This document shows, in pieces, positions 53,107 through 63,400 of a DNA stretch of 64,000 bases. Under the pieces are notes generated by a model, which ran no database searches, was not told the DNA's origin, and worked only from the letters and a program-made list of their open reading frames with translations. The translations under genes were made by a program, and so were the position numbers. The stretch covers positions 52,376,826 through 52,440,825 of the forward strand of contig CM032448.1 of the NCBI GenBank assembly GCA_019049505.1. The letters run 5' to 3'. Source of the stretch: Pachyrhynchus sulphureomaculatus. Its lineage: Eukaryota > Arthropoda > Insecta > Coleoptera > Curculionidae. Positions within the stretch are counted from its first letter, which is position 1; every line of letters begins with the position of its first letter.

Positions 53107-53187
53107 CACCACAAAATTAATTTTACCACAGTAAAATTAATTTTGTGGTGAAATTAATTTTACTGTGGTAAAATTAATTTTGTGGTG
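53107..53187. repeat. perfect 37-bp hairpin
   Basis: Arms 53107-53143 and 53151-53187 are perfect inverted copies with a 7-base spacer TGTGGTG. Arms are built from TTTTACCACAGTAAAATTAA-type sequence and contain internal alternatives (53105-53127 pairs with 53131-53153). It lies just before the L-C start at about 53190. Confidence 0.92.
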
Positions 53188-53212
53188 ACTAAACAGACAT
53201 CTATTAGACAAA

Positions 53213-53799
53213 ATGGAGGATCATAAAACACCACTGCAAATCATATTTGAAGATACGGAAGAACATTATTCTTTCACTATTGAAGAGTCTCAAGAAGTGA
53301 TACAAAACAACAAAGATTCAGCCCCGGGAATGGATGAGATATCCTACTCAATGATAGCTAACTTACCTGACAAAGCAAAAAAATGTATTAACAAGTTGGA
53401 TACAGGAAAAAAAAAGGGAGTTAATGACTGTCTGGCATATATTGTATCCCATATAACACTAGCCTTCAATGAAGAATGCTCGTTGATAGCAGTGTTCATA
53501 GATATAAAATCGGCCTTTGATAACGTAAACATACACGAGCTATATAAAAAATTAATCATATTCAACATATCGGCAGAAATAACTAAATTAATATACAAAA
53601 TCTTGGAGAATAGGAAACTACATCAAAAGGCACTAATGAGCAATTGTTAGGCCCAAAAATAACTTGTTCAGGATTACCGCAGGGCTCCTCACTCAGCACT
53701 ATTGTGTTTAACATTTATACACAGGAATTATTCAAACTATTACCCAATGAAGTACAAGTTATTACATTCGCAGATGATATGGTCCTTTTCCTGAAAGGA
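53213..53799 (+). pseudogene. LINE L-C reverse transcriptase, 5' part
   Basis: 'NNKDSAPGMDEISYSMIANL' is the first RT block. 'KKKGVNDCLAYIVSH' follows, then motif A 'AVFIDIKSAFDNVN'. 'GLPQGSSLSTIVFNIYTQEL' is the PQG block, and 'VITFADDMVLFLKG' the catalytic FADD. A deletion near 53395 removes the RP.SL and FGFR blocks ('KCINKLDTGKKKG'), and a 1-base shift with stop is near 53650. The frame is cut by LINE L-B just after FADD and resumes at 58832. Confidence 0.8.
53787..53799. repeat. left target duplication of L-B (13 bp)
   Basis: TTTCCTGAAAGGA, repeated at 58819-58831. Confidence 0.92.
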
Positions 53800-53870
53800 T
53801 GGATGGATATTTTGGGGTCAGGGCGCATCGACAGCCAGGTCATTTAGCGCCCCTGAGAGTGTTTGATTTG

Positions 53871-56800
53871 TTATACGATAAAATTTATCTCTTTTAGGTA
53901 ATTTTTAATGTTGGTGTGGAGTGAATCGAGTGAGGCTATTAATAGTGGTAGGTTTGAAGGGATTTGATGTTTATCTCTGATAGACTTTAAGTGTGGGGTC
54001 TCAATTATATGGGAGACTGTCAGAGGGAAATTGCATAAGAGGCAAGTAGGGGCTTGTTCATTTTGTAGTAGGTGTCTGTGAGTACTGTAGGTATGTCCTA
54101 TGGCCAGTCTTCGCATGAGGACGTTTTCTTCTCTGGTTATATGCAAGGAGTTTAAGGGGGGGTAGACTAGGGGTTTAATAAGCCAGAGCTTATTATCGGG
54201 AGGTATTAGGTCCCAGTTCAGTTGGAATAAGGAACGTAAATTATGGTTAAGGAAGGAGTTGAAATCTCTGGGGTGGTTCTCTCCCCATCCTGTGGTACCT
54301 CTCTCTATTGCTAGTTTTGCGTGTAGGTCGGCTTTGTCGTTGCCCCTGATGCCAATGTGACTGGGGATCCAGAAGAAGGCAATTTTACGATGTTTTAGAG
54401 TTGCCATGTGGCATAAGTCTAAGATCTGGCGAACATAATTGTATTTTAATTTCAGTGATTTTATTGAGGCAAGAGCGCTGTAGGAATCGGAGATGATTAG
54501 AATACGCGTTGCAGCTCTGAGGGTTAGAGCGTGGCGTATGGCCTCTTTAATGGCCAAAAGCTCGGCTGAAAAAATGGAGGTGTATGATGGGAGTTTAAAC
54601 ATTTTTTTGGTAAAAGAAGTGGTGAAAGATGCACCCACTCCCTTGTCTGTTTTGGATCCATCAGTATAAAGCAGGGTGTAATTTGGGTAGTGAGTTGCTA
54701 TTCTTTCCAGAAATGTTTTCCTTAGCAGTGGGTTAGGGGTTTCTGTTTTCCTTAGTGAGAGCATTGAAAAATCGACTGGAGGACAGTTAGATAGCCATGG
54801 AGGGAAAGATGAGTACAGTGGATAGTCATATTTAGGGGGGGAGATGTTGTGTAGAGTTAGTAGGGTAGTGATTCTATTGGGGATAGAGTTTTTTATAGAG
54901 GTTATGGATGCGCGATGAATTGAAAATAGATTCAGGGTATGTCTAGTGAAGGGGCGGAATAATGAGTAGGAATAAAATTTTAAGAGTGAGTGTTGTCTGA
55001 TGAGATACAAAGGGGGGGTAGAGGTAACACATTGGAGACTAGAGATTGGGGAGGTGCGGAAGGCACCAGCTATTGCACGGAGAGAAGTATTTTGTATGGT
55101 ATCAAGTTGCTTCTTGACAGATGAACTCGCAGAGTCGTAAATGAAATCGCCATAGGCGAGCTTGGAAAAGATAAGTGATTTGTAGATAGTTTGGAGAGAA
55201 GGGAGGTCTGCACCCCAAGACGTATTTGAAAGGATTTTTAAGAGGTTTAAGTCGGGGGAAGTACGTGCTATGAGGTGTTTGATGTGAGGAGTCCATGTAA
55301 GTTTGTTGTCAAAGATTAGTCCGAGGATCTTGAGTGAGTCTGTAGAGGGTATGATTGAGTTTGCAAGGTGAAGGGGATTAACTTTAGAACAGTTTCTTAA
55401 TTTGCAGAAGTGTATATAGGATGATTTGGAGGGGGAAAATGAGAGTCCATTGTTATTGGCCCAAGCGTTTAGGAGGGAGATAGATTGTTGTAGGATCTCA
55501 GTGCACCATTGCGATGATGAAGATGCCGTGTAAAGTATAATATCATCTGCAAATATCTTGTAGTTTGTTGTGGATGGGATTTGGTTAATTAGGTTGATTA
55601 AGGCAATGTTAAAAAGGGCAGGACTCAAAACAGATCCCTGTGGGATGCCAAGGGAAGAGGTGAAGGAGTTTGATAAAACGTTGTTGATTTTGACTTTAAA
55701 GGATCTGGGTTGGAGAAAGTTAAGAATGAAGATAGGGAGAGAACCTTTAAGCCCAAAGCGTTCCAACTGTGAGATTATGAGGTTTTTGTTGATCTTGTCA
55801 AAGGCTTGGGATAAATCGAGAGAGGTTAATAGGGTGTGCTTTTTTTGATGTGAAGCGCGTCTGATTTCGGTATCGAGGGAGGCCAGGTGGTCGATGGAAG
55901 ACCGATACTTCCGAAAGCCAAATTGTTTATGAGAGAGCAAGTTTTTGGTTTCCAGTAACCAGGTTAGTCTGTGGAGAACCATTCTTTCAAGGACCTTACA
56001 TAGATGGTTGGTTAAAGATATGGGGCGGTAACTGTCTGGGACAGATCTGGGTTTGCCCGGTTTGTGAATGGGTATGATGATTGAACTTAACCAATCACTA
56101 GGGAAGGAGTGATTGATCCAGATATGGTTGTATAATGATACGAGGTGTTCAAGCATTGAAAGTGGGAGATGTTGGATCATTTCTAGGAGGATCGTATCTG
56201 GTCCGGGTGATGTTCTTTTGGAGTTTTGTAGTGAGTAGGTTAGTTCCTGTAAGGAGAATGGGGTATTGTAGGGGAGAGAGAGAGTTGTGTTAAATAATGT
56301 TTTGTCGAAATTTTGTGCAGTGGGGGGATTGAGAGGTAGTGATTTATATAAATTTTCGGAGATGGGGTGTCGTTTGAATGTATTAAGTGCTTTCTTCCGA
56401 TTTTGAATTGCTTTAGAGCACTCAGCTGACCACCAGGGGACTGGGGGTTTGTTAGGGAGCGTGTTTTTGGTTGGGATGGTAGTAGCGGCAGCGGTAATAA
56501 TGGAATTTGTGAAGTGGTGTATGGCTGCATTAATATCTGGTATGGGGTCGGTGGGGGTGTTGATTATGGAGGTGTATTTGGGCCAGTCTGCTTTTGCTGG
56601 GTTCCATTTGGGAGGTGTATGGGTATTAGAGTGGGTGGATGTCTGAGGGTAGCGAATAATTATGGGGAAGTGGTCACTGGAGTAGGGATCAGGGGATATG
56701 TCCCATTCGAGGGAATTTGCGAGAGAAGGATTGCAGAGAGTTAGGTCTATTGAGGAAAATGTGCCCGATGACGAACAGATGTAAGTGCTAGCCGGTTGAT

Positions 56801-57320
56801 TTAAAATGGCAAGGTTGTTCTGTTGAATGAAGTCGGCTATCATTTTGCCCCTAGTGGAAGAGGAGCGGGAGCCCCACATGGGGTGGTGAGCATTGAAGTC
56901 ACCTAGTAGGATGAACGGGGTAGGGAGTTGAGCAATGAGGGCTGATAGGGAGTTGGTGTCGGTGTGGATGGCGGGAGGGAGGTATAGATTACAGATGGTG
57001 ATGGGGGTATGGTAAGTATATCTTGCGGCCACTGCTTCTAGGGGAGTAGAGAGAGGAACTTGAGTGAAATCAAGTGTTCTATGGAGATACAGGGCAACGC
57101 CTCCGGAGGCTTTTTGCGGATCTACTCTGTTTTTATGTATAAGGTGGTAATTTTTTAGGGATTTGGAACGATTTTCTTTGAAGTTGGTTTCTTGTATTGC
57201 TAATATTGAGGGTTTATAGATTTTTATCAATAAAGAAAGATCCTCTGTTCTAGGGAGTAATCCGTTTGCATTCCATTGTAAGATAGGATGGAAGATTGTT
57301 GAGAAAAAGGGTGAATTACT
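53871..57320 (-). CDS. L-B ORF2: endonuclease, RT and RNase H, intact
   Basis: An uninterrupted frame of about 1150 codons. Endonuclease: 'PILQWNANGLLPRTEDL', 'ILAIQETNFKEN', 'FILLGDFNAHHPMWGS' and 'YSSDHFPIIIRY'. RT: 'SPGPDTILLEMIQHLP', 'YRPISLTNHLCKVLERM', 'FGFRKYRSSIDHLAS', motif A 'SLDLSQAFDKIN', 'GIPQGSVLSPALFNIALINL' and 'KIFADDIILYT'. RNase H: 'LLYTDGSKTDKGVGASF' (Asp), 'SAELLAIKEA' (Glu), 'ILIISDSYSAL' (Asp) and 'WIPSHIGIRGNDKAD'. A CxxC..H..-type tail 'CLLCNFPLTVSHIIE' follows near the end. All catalytic residues are present. The frame has no ATG before the endonuclease core (near 56880) and starts at the ORF1 stop (57318-57316), so translation must begin without AUG, by reinitiation or by frameshift. 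Confidence 0.92.
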   Translation of the reverse strand, partial: SNSPFFSTIFHPILQWNANGLLPRTEDLSLLIKIYKPSILAIQETNFKENRSKSLKNYHLIHKNRVDPQKASGGVALYLHRTLDFTQVPLSTPLEAVAARYTYHTPITICNLYLPPAIHTDTNSLSALIAQLPTPFILLGDFNAHHPMWGSRSSSTRGKMIADFIQQNNLAILNQPASTYICSSSGTFSSIDLTLCNPSLANSLEWDISPDPYSSDHFPIIIRYPQTSTHSNTHTPPKWNPAKADWPKYTSIINTPTDPIPDINAAIHHFTNSIITAAATTIPTKNTLPNKPPVPWWSAECSKAIQNRKKALNTFKRHPISENLYKSLPLNPPTAQNFDKTLFNTTLSLPYNTPFSLQELTYSLQNSKRTSPGPDTILLEMIQHLPLSMLEHLVSLYNHIWINHSFPSDWLSSIIIPIHKPGKPRSVPDSYRPISLTNHLCKVLERMVLHRLTWLLETKNLLSHKQFGFRKYRSSIDHLASLDTEIRRASHQKKHTLLTSLDLSQAFDKINKNLIISQLERFGLKGSLPIFILNFLQPRSFKVKINNVLSNSFTSSLGIPQGSVLSPALFNIALINLINQIPSTTNYKIFADDIILYTASSSSQWCTEILQQSISLLNAWANNNGLSFSPSKSSYIHFCKLRNCSKVNPLHLANSIIPSTDSLKILGLIFDNKLTWTPHIKHLIARTSPDLNLLKILSNTSWGADLPSLQTIYKSLIFSKLAYGDFIYDSASSSVKKQLDTIQNTSLRAIAGAFRTSPISSLQCVTSTPPLYLIRQHSLLKFYSYSLFRPFTRHTLNLFSIHRASITSIKNSIPNRITTLLTLHNISPPKYDYPLYSSFPPWLSNCPPVDFSMLSLRKTETPNPLLRKTFLERIATHYPNYTLLYTDGSKTDKGVGASFTTSFTKKMFKLPSYTSIFSAELLAIKEAIRHALTLRAATRILIISDSYSALASIKSLKLKYNYVRQILDLCHMATLKHRKIAFFWIPSHIGIRGNDKADLHAKLAIERGTTGWGENHPRDFNSFLNHNLRSLFQLNWDLIPPDNKLWLIKPLVYPPLNSLHITREENVLMRRLAIGHTYSTHRHLLQNEQAPTCLLCNFPLTVSHIIETPHLKSIRDKHQIPSNLPLLIASLDSLHTNIKNYLKEINFIV

Positions 57321-58568
57321 TTTTCCTGGTAATTTGTTTGATGGATTTTACAGGATCTATATCTATGTTCATATCTGGGGTACTGATGTCCAGGATAGAT
57401 TCGCTGGACGATGTGGGGGTGGATTTTGCAGAGCGGCTCTGCTTCTTCTTTGGGGGGTCTTTTTGGGGTGGAGTATGGCGCGTGAAGGTTGGGGGGGGTT
57501 TAGATGTAAGAGGTTTGGAGGAGTTGGATTTGGGGTCGGGTTTTTGGAGAGTTGTTGGATCAGGGGGATGTTTAGGAGGGGGGTGGAGATGGAGGAGTGA
57601 GAATGTGTGGGTGTAAGTGGGGTGGGAATGATGGGTTTTGGTGAGGGGGAGGGAATGGAGGATTGAGGGGGAATGAGGTCGCATTGGGTGGCTGTGTTGA
57701 CCATCGTTTTTTTTGGTCCTTTGGTTATTGAGCTAAAGGAAAGAGCAAAGGCCGGGTGAGTGGAGTTATATTTGCGTTTGGCATCGAAATATGAGAGTTT
57801 TTCCATGGTTCTAATTTTCTGGATTTCAAACTCTGCTTTGTATCTTTGACAGCCTTTATATCTTGGAGAGTGTGATTCCTCACAATTGGAGCATTTGGGG
57901 GGCAGGGAACAAGGAGCTTCGGGATGACTATTGTGCCCACAGGATGGGCATGTGGGAGCTTGAGTACATTTGATTGCGGTGTGTCCGAATTTTTGACACG
58001 AGTAGCATCTCATTGGAGCGGGTATATAGGGTCTAACTCTAATGGAATACCATCCAGCTCGGATTCTTGAGGGGAGTTGATGTAACCTGAATGAGATTAT
58101 GAAGGTGTAAGAGGGTTTAGTATTGTTTTTCCTGTTTGAGATTCTATATATCTCGGTGACGCCTTGGTCTTTAAGGTTCTCAAGGATTTCCTCATCAGAG
58201 CAGTGTTGTAAATCAGAGCATGTGATAACGCCTTTGACGACGTTTAGGGTCTTATGAGCCGAAGAGGATACATCAAAATCATGTAGTTTGTTTAAGTGTG
58301 TTGCAATTTCGGCTTGTCTATCATTATTGACCTCGATGAGGATCGAACCATCGGATTGTTTTCTTGTGTCTGACAACGTACCAAAAGTGGACTGGAGGGC
58401 TTTGAATAGTATAAACGGGGATATTGTTTTAAAAGGACCATTTACCATTGAAATTTTAAAGAACTTGTCGAAAGTAGGGATAACTGGGGAATTTGCACCT
58501 GAATCTATTCTCGGTCGCTTGTGACCTGTAAGAGGGGGAAAGTTTGTGGGATTTTTGTTTGAGATCAT
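57316..58568 (-). pseudogene. L-B ORF1: RNA-binding Gag-like protein (one frame shift)
   Basis: The start is the ATG at 58568 ('MISNKNPTNFPPLTGHKRPR'). 'PSYTFIISFRLHQLPSRI' is in the RRM-like domain near residue 165. Three knuckles follow: 'CYSCQKFGHTAIKC', 'CPSCGHNSHPEAPC' and 'CSNCEESHSPRYKGC'. A Pro/Ser-rich tail comes next. The frame shifts near a C run at about 57575; the end of the family protein ('SSSESILDIS' and 'DPVKSIKQITRKK') lies in the other frame, ending at 57316. Length is about 415 residues. A single base is enough to break it. Confidence 0.85.
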
Positions 58569-58818
58569 TTCTGGTCCCACGAGTAGCCTGGGAAATAAGA
58601 GGTCAGCCTCCGCAGAGCCCGGATACAGAGGTAAGGCTTGAGTACGTCAGAGGGCGCCCGGTATCTGACGGAACCGTTAGAGACTAAATTTGCGCTGAGC
58701 CATACATCCTCTAAGCACGGTGTCTTTACACTGTAGGATTGCGCATACATGACTCGGGTACCTCGGGGACGTCACTCCCCGTACTAGAGTGATGGTGACC
58801 TCTCTAGCCCCTGAGGGG
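58569..58818 (-). promoter_or_regulatory. L-B 5' leader (internal promoter region)
   Basis: GC-rich leader starting AAACCCCTCAGGGGCTAG, conserved in L-A at 44308. It should carry the internal RNA polymerase II promoter of the LINE. Confidence 0.6.
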
Positions 58819-58831
58819 TTTCCTGAAAGGA
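58819..58831. repeat. right target duplication of L-B (13 bp)
   Basis: TTTCCTGAAAGGA, the pair of 53787-53799. Confidence 0.92.
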
Positions 58832-59450
58832 AAGTCACCAGATCAGATGGTAAACAAAATGAACCAATCCCTAGCAATAATTAATGAATGGTTAAATATA
58901 AACAACTTAAAACTATCATATGATAAATGTGAAGCGGTACACTTTGTTAAAGGAAGGAAAAGAAATGAAATTGAACTTATAAAAATAAATAATATAATTG
59001 TACCATATAAAAATGACGTCAAATACTTGGGTATGCACTTGGACAATCATCTTAACTTTAATAAACATATAGATTACATAACACAGAAGGCCCTAACACT
59101 ATTAAATATTTTTGTAGAGTGTGGTGGGGGTCAGATCCACTAACACGAAAAAATGAGGAAAAAATTAATAGTTTTTTATATGGGACTCAGAACTATATTG
59201 GGGTGCATGAAATCCACCCCTACAAATGCATTAAAGGCAGAATCGGGAATGATAGACCTGGAGCATAGAAGAAGATGGTGAGCAGTCAAATTTTTAGCTA
59301 AAGCATATACTATTAGTAACCATCCACATCCGCATAACCAAATACGCTGGCAAATTTCCCCAAGGGAGCAGAAGCCAATCCAAAGAAGACAAGACAAGAC
59401 AACCTTCGAAATTGTCTGGCTGCTTGGGAAACTTCTTTAAATAATTGTCC
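58832..59450 (+). pseudogene. LINE L-C reverse transcriptase, 3' part
   Basis: It continues the frame interrupted at 53799: 'MVNKMNQSLAIINEWLNINN' and 'KLSYDKCEAVHF', then 'VKYLGMHLDNHLNFNKHID' (the thumb 'YLG..LD..L.W..HI' block). The frame is lost near 59130, and 'HPYKCIKGRIGN' is still visible near 59210. It ends near 59450, where the L-D 3' end begins. Confidence 0.8.
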
Positions 59451-59749
59451 AAGTAACATATAAAAAATTCAGATTTTATACTATAAAGTAAGTCATTGTC
59501 TTTATTGAATTTAAGTTAGGCTATGCCTCTTACTTACATTTATGATAGATTTTATTCCTATACTACTTAACCTAGGTTCTATACAGTAATCCTAATTAAC
59601 TTAACCTAGGACATTGGAATTTAAATACATTGGTTGACTAATCTAACTTAACTAGAGCTTAATTCTAAACTAATCTAGAACTTAATTCTAAACTTAATCT
59701 AGGTTACAATCTTCATGGGGGTGGGAGAGGGCCATCGTCTTCGTCGGAT

Positions 59750-60524
59750 ATGGGGGTCAGAAGGTCTTGGATAGTGATGGCGGGCGTTGGCGGGCACGTG
59801 GAATGCGCTCCTTATGGTGACGTTTAGGTGTTGTAGCGGTGGACCTCATGTGTGCCTTGATTGTTGGCACACCGAGGTCTCTATGCAATTGACGGTTTCG
59901 GACGAACCATGGGGCTCCCGTGATCATCCTCAGGGCCTGAGGGACTCCGGCTCTAATGGCCTTGACTTCGGAGGTGGCCTTATCGACTCTGACTTGGAAG
60001 GTTCTGTCAGAGACGAAGGATTGAATGAGTTTGTTAATGAAAAGGGGGTAGCCGTGTCGGATCAGTTTCAGAATGAGGCCTTCGTGCCAGACTCGGTCGA
60101 AGGCCTTTGCTACATCGAGAACTGTTCGTCAGGGACAACACGGAGCGCTGTGGACTTTGCTCTGACGATTTCGAGGATGACTTTTTCAGCTATCTTGCCA
60201 AGGCCTGGAAGTAGGCTGATTGGCCGATAGCTGCTTGCCTCGTGGGATGGAGAGCGTGGTTTTTTGATCATAATGACCTCAGCTTTTTTCCAGTAGAGTG
60301 GAAAATAGCTGAGTCTCAGTATGCTGTTAATGATATTGGTGGCTTCTGAGATCTGTTTCTTGGGGAGTTTTTTGAGGGCTTTATTTGTGATTTTATCATG
60401 ACCTGGGGCTTTTTGGATTGAGGTAAAACGAATGATCTCATTAACAGCGGAGGGGGTTGTGAAATACGTATTGCGAGGGGGCTGGGCAAGATTTAGGGTC
60501 TGTATGGTTGTAGCGACCCTAAAA
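59750..60524 (-). pseudogene. L-D ORF2, RT remnant with internal deletion
   Basis: Shifted frames show 'RPISLLPGLGKIAEKVI' (near 60200), 'VPDEQFGFRAGS'-like sequence, motif A 'AFDRVWHEGLI' (near 60095) and 'KAIRAGVPQ' (near 59945). Directly after comes 'ALRMITGAPWFVRNRQLHRD' (near 59920), which in complete Jockey proteins lies about 250 residues further on. The catalytic FADD/YADD motif is therefore deleted. The protein cannot reverse transcribe. Confidence 0.78.
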
Positions 60525-61761
60525 TCACGGGCTGGATCGGGATGGGCAGGAGTGTTCCTCTAGCAGATCTGCCAGAAGGTCAGCCTTCTCCTGGGTTGTG
60601 GAGGCTGTGGTGCCGGCGTGGGTGAGGGCTGGAATGGACCTTGGCTCGTCATTGGAAAGGGCTTTTGCCATTTTCCAAAGAGAACAGTCCTGGGTAGTGA
60701 GGGATTCTACTTTGGACTCCCACCTGCTGCTGTGGAATTCAGCAAGTGAGTCTTTCACCTGCTGCGTTGCTTGATTTGCGAGCCTTTTGAGGCGGAGGTC
60801 TCCCGTCCTGAGGGCTCTTCTGAGCAGCAGGTTTTTATCCCTGATCTGCTCTTTGATAGCTGGGGGTAGTCTACCTTGAGAAGAGACTGGTTGGGTTCGT
60901 GACGTTGTGGCCTGGGCAAGGGCTGTCTGGATATCAGCAGTCAGTTTATTGACTGCCGAATCCAGATCCTGGGTTGTGGAAATTTTTGGGATGGGACCCG
61001 TGGTCGCCAGGAGGCGTTGGAAGTGGTCCCAGTCTGTGCTGGAAGTGGTGACTGTGGCATTCATTTTGTCGGCCGGATTTCCTAGTGAAAAAATGACCGG
61101 TAGATGGTCAGACGAAAGGTCATGAATGACAGTAATGTTATGCCGGAGGTTGATATTTTTTAGAAGAAAAATATCTAGAAAGTCCGGTCTTCCATGTCTA
61201 ATGTGGGTGGGCTCGTCTGGAGCTATGGGATTGAATGGGATTTGGTTCTGGATGGCGTCGAGAGCAATGCCATTAGCGTTCGTAGCTAGGTTTCCCCAGA
61301 GAACGTTTTTGGCATTGAAGTCTCCGCCCAGAACGGTCTTTTGATTGACAGGGCCAAACAGCAGATGGAAGTCTGCAGGATCGATGGGATGTTGGTCACC
61401 GTTTTGTTGGTAGACCGAGAAGAGGTGGATGGTGGTGTTGTTTGCCATGGTTATGGCAATGGGCGTGGCTTCAGTTTGGACAAGAGGAAGGGGGGGGAGG
61501 TTGGTAGTGATTGAAGGAGTGCTTGACAAGAATCATGATCCCCCCTAGGCGGGCCCTGATTCTGTCGTTGCGGTAAACAGTGTAGTTAGGAAGACTGAAT
61601 CGGATGCCGGGCTTTAGAAAGGTTTCTGGGATTAGAGCTACGTCGACGTTATGGTCTTGTAGGAAATGGAGAAGTTCATGCTTTTTGTCGCGAATGCCGT
61701 TGGCATTCCATGACAGGATGTTTAGCATTTTAGGAGAGATCTTATTTCGTCGCTTACTCAT
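60525..61761 (-). pseudogene. L-D ORF2 endonuclease and linker (one frame break)
   Basis: The frame 61761-61471 starts 'MSKRRNKISPKMLNILSWNA' (catalytic Asn in 'NILSWNANG') with 'VALIPETFLKPG' (Glu). After a shift near 61500, 61529-60525 gives 'TVLGGDFNAKNVLWG', 'DFLDIFLLKN' and 'DLSSDHLPVIFSL', then the linker up to 'KADLLADLLEEH', which precedes RT. Apart from the shift this domain looks complete. Confidence 0.82.
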
Positions 61762-61852
61762 ACTTGGGCGTTGGAGTTAAGCAGGGGCATGAAAGTGGCG
61801 GAAAGCTTTTGAAAGTTTTGGATGTTTTTAAAGAAGGTTTGCATGGCAGAAT

Positions 61853-63217
61853 TCATGCTATTGATAGATGTGTAAGGGCGTCGGTCATGTTTGTTGGAAT
61901 TGGGGTCGCTGGGGGAGCCGCCGTTTGACGACGGTTTGCCCAGGAGAAGGGGGCTTGGGGGTTAGCTTGGTTAGTTGCGGGTCGCTGCGACGGGTGTTTG
62001 GGACAGCCTCTGTAGGAGGCTGTATGCTCACCCTCGCAGTTTGCACATTTGGCAGGTAAATCCCGCGTTTTTTTGACATGTGGACGTGAGGTGCCCCTGC
62101 CCGCATTTAACACATTTGGGCGGGGCCCTGCACAGATGAGATGAGTGGCCAAATAATTGGCCGTTGAAACATTGGGTATTTTTAGACTTGGAGTGTTGGG
62201 GTTCTGTTTTTATTTTGTTGTGCCTGACTTCAGTAATAGCAAAAATGGCTTTATCGGATTTGGGCACTAGCACCAAAACCATGGGCATGGGGTCCCCTGA
62301 TTTGTAGTGCCAGCGGATAACTTTATGAGGGTTGTGGCCTTTCTCACGCAAGTCACTAGCAATCTCGTCGGTTGTGAGAGTCTCTACGACTCCCCTCAAC
62401 ACGACGTGGTTTAGTTGTCCTCCTGGAACTGGAAGGTATGGAAGGGTTCCCTGTTCTCCTCCAGGAATCTAGTTATATTTCTAAAGTCCTGGGGGGTCTC
62501 GGGGTGTATCCTCACACCTTCCGGGAGGGTGACCGCGCGGGTAAACCTGAATTTCTTGGCATTGAAAGTTGAGACAAGATGATTGTAGCGCGTTTTGTCA
62601 CGCAGTACAATGGGCGGAACTTTGGTATTAGGTGATGATGGGTTTGAGGGGGGGGGGTTACCGTCTATGCTGGCAACTTACCTGCAGCAGCTACTTTAGC
62701 AGCACCTTCCTGACTGGTCCTCGACCCCTGCCCTGACGTGGTGGAAGGCGTTGTCTGGGGCTGGAGCGACAGTTGATGCTGTGGCTACAATTGAGTCTTT
62801 GGTAGAGGCGTTGTCCTGGATTGCTGTCGCAGTCGAAACGTGCCATTTCGACTGCGAGGCAGCATCATCATCAGAGGACTTGTTGCTCCTCTTTCTGCGC
62901 CTGTATTTCCTTGTTGCTGGTTCCTCAAAATCTGAGTCGCAGGATTCTTCTTCCTTAGGGAAGGGCGTAGAGGTCCTGACTGGCGTTTCTGATCTTGAAG
63001 ATGATGTGCTTCCGCTGAGGCCCAATGCAACTTCATCCATGATGGTATTGTCAGGATCTGCTTCAGACTCAGACGACTGAGATCTTGAAAGTTTCTCGAT
63101 CTGGGCCCTTAGCAGTCGAATTTCATTGACAAGTTTCTCCACCAGGGCATCTTTTTTAGAGACATCTATTCTTTGCTGTTCGATGATTTTTTTTAAATCA
63201 ACGATGACTGTTTCCAT
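61853..63217 (-). pseudogene. L-D ORF1, Gag-like protein (frame breaks)
   Basis: The ATG at 63217 starts a coiled coil ('VEKLVNEIRLLRAQIEKLSR', residues 25-50), then an acidic Ser-rich stretch and a basic motif 'RKYRRRKRSNKS'. The frame is lost near 62700; a shifted stretch (about 62640-62400) is RRM-like. 62402-62028 continues ('DPMPMVLVLVPKSDKAIFAI') with knuckles 'CVKCGQGHLTSTC' and, in a third frame, 'CANCEGEHTASYRGC'. The first knuckle reads 'CFNGQLFGHSSHLC', with a Cys replaced. Confidence 0.75.
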
Positions 63218-63400
63218 TTTTAGTACTTGAGTTTTGTTGGTTATTTTTCTTAATTACAGCTTGTCTAGACTGTAGTCTGCGAACCGTAATTAGGTTTATC
63301 CCAAAAAGGATTAAATCTTCGTAACTGGTTTTTCCAAAGAGGATTAAAACTTTAGGTCGTTAAGCCGGAAAAAGGTAGATGTTGTCGCTTTGAAGTCACG

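Larger units (their letters stand above)
53800..58818 (-). mobile_element. full-length I-clade LINE L-B (5019 bp)
   Basis: A complete copy inserted into L-C with a 13-bp duplication TTTCCTGAAAGGA. It has a leader of about 250 bp, ORF1 with knuckles, ORF2 with endonuclease, RT and RNase H, and a short 3' end reading ..ATATCCATCCA. RNase H after RT is typical of the I superclade (I, Nimb, Loa). Same family as L-A. Confidence 0.92.
59460..63400 (-). mobile_element. Jockey-type LINE L-D with RT core deleted
   Basis: 5' leader (63218-63400), ORF1 (63217-61853), ORF2 (61761-about 59750), and a 3' part of about 290 bp with AATAAA (minus, near 59500). ORF2 passes from the RT 'GVPQ' block straight to the last C-terminal block. 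The YADD segment and thumb are missing. Confidence 0.82.

Noticed and set aside
53107..53187. CRISPR array or rho-independent terminator
   Set aside because: Eukaryotic context, only one hairpin, no spacers and no T run.
55570..58524. Plus-strand frames across L-B
   Set aside because: They lie opposite an intact 1150-codon LINE ORF2 and its ORF1 and have no recognisable content.
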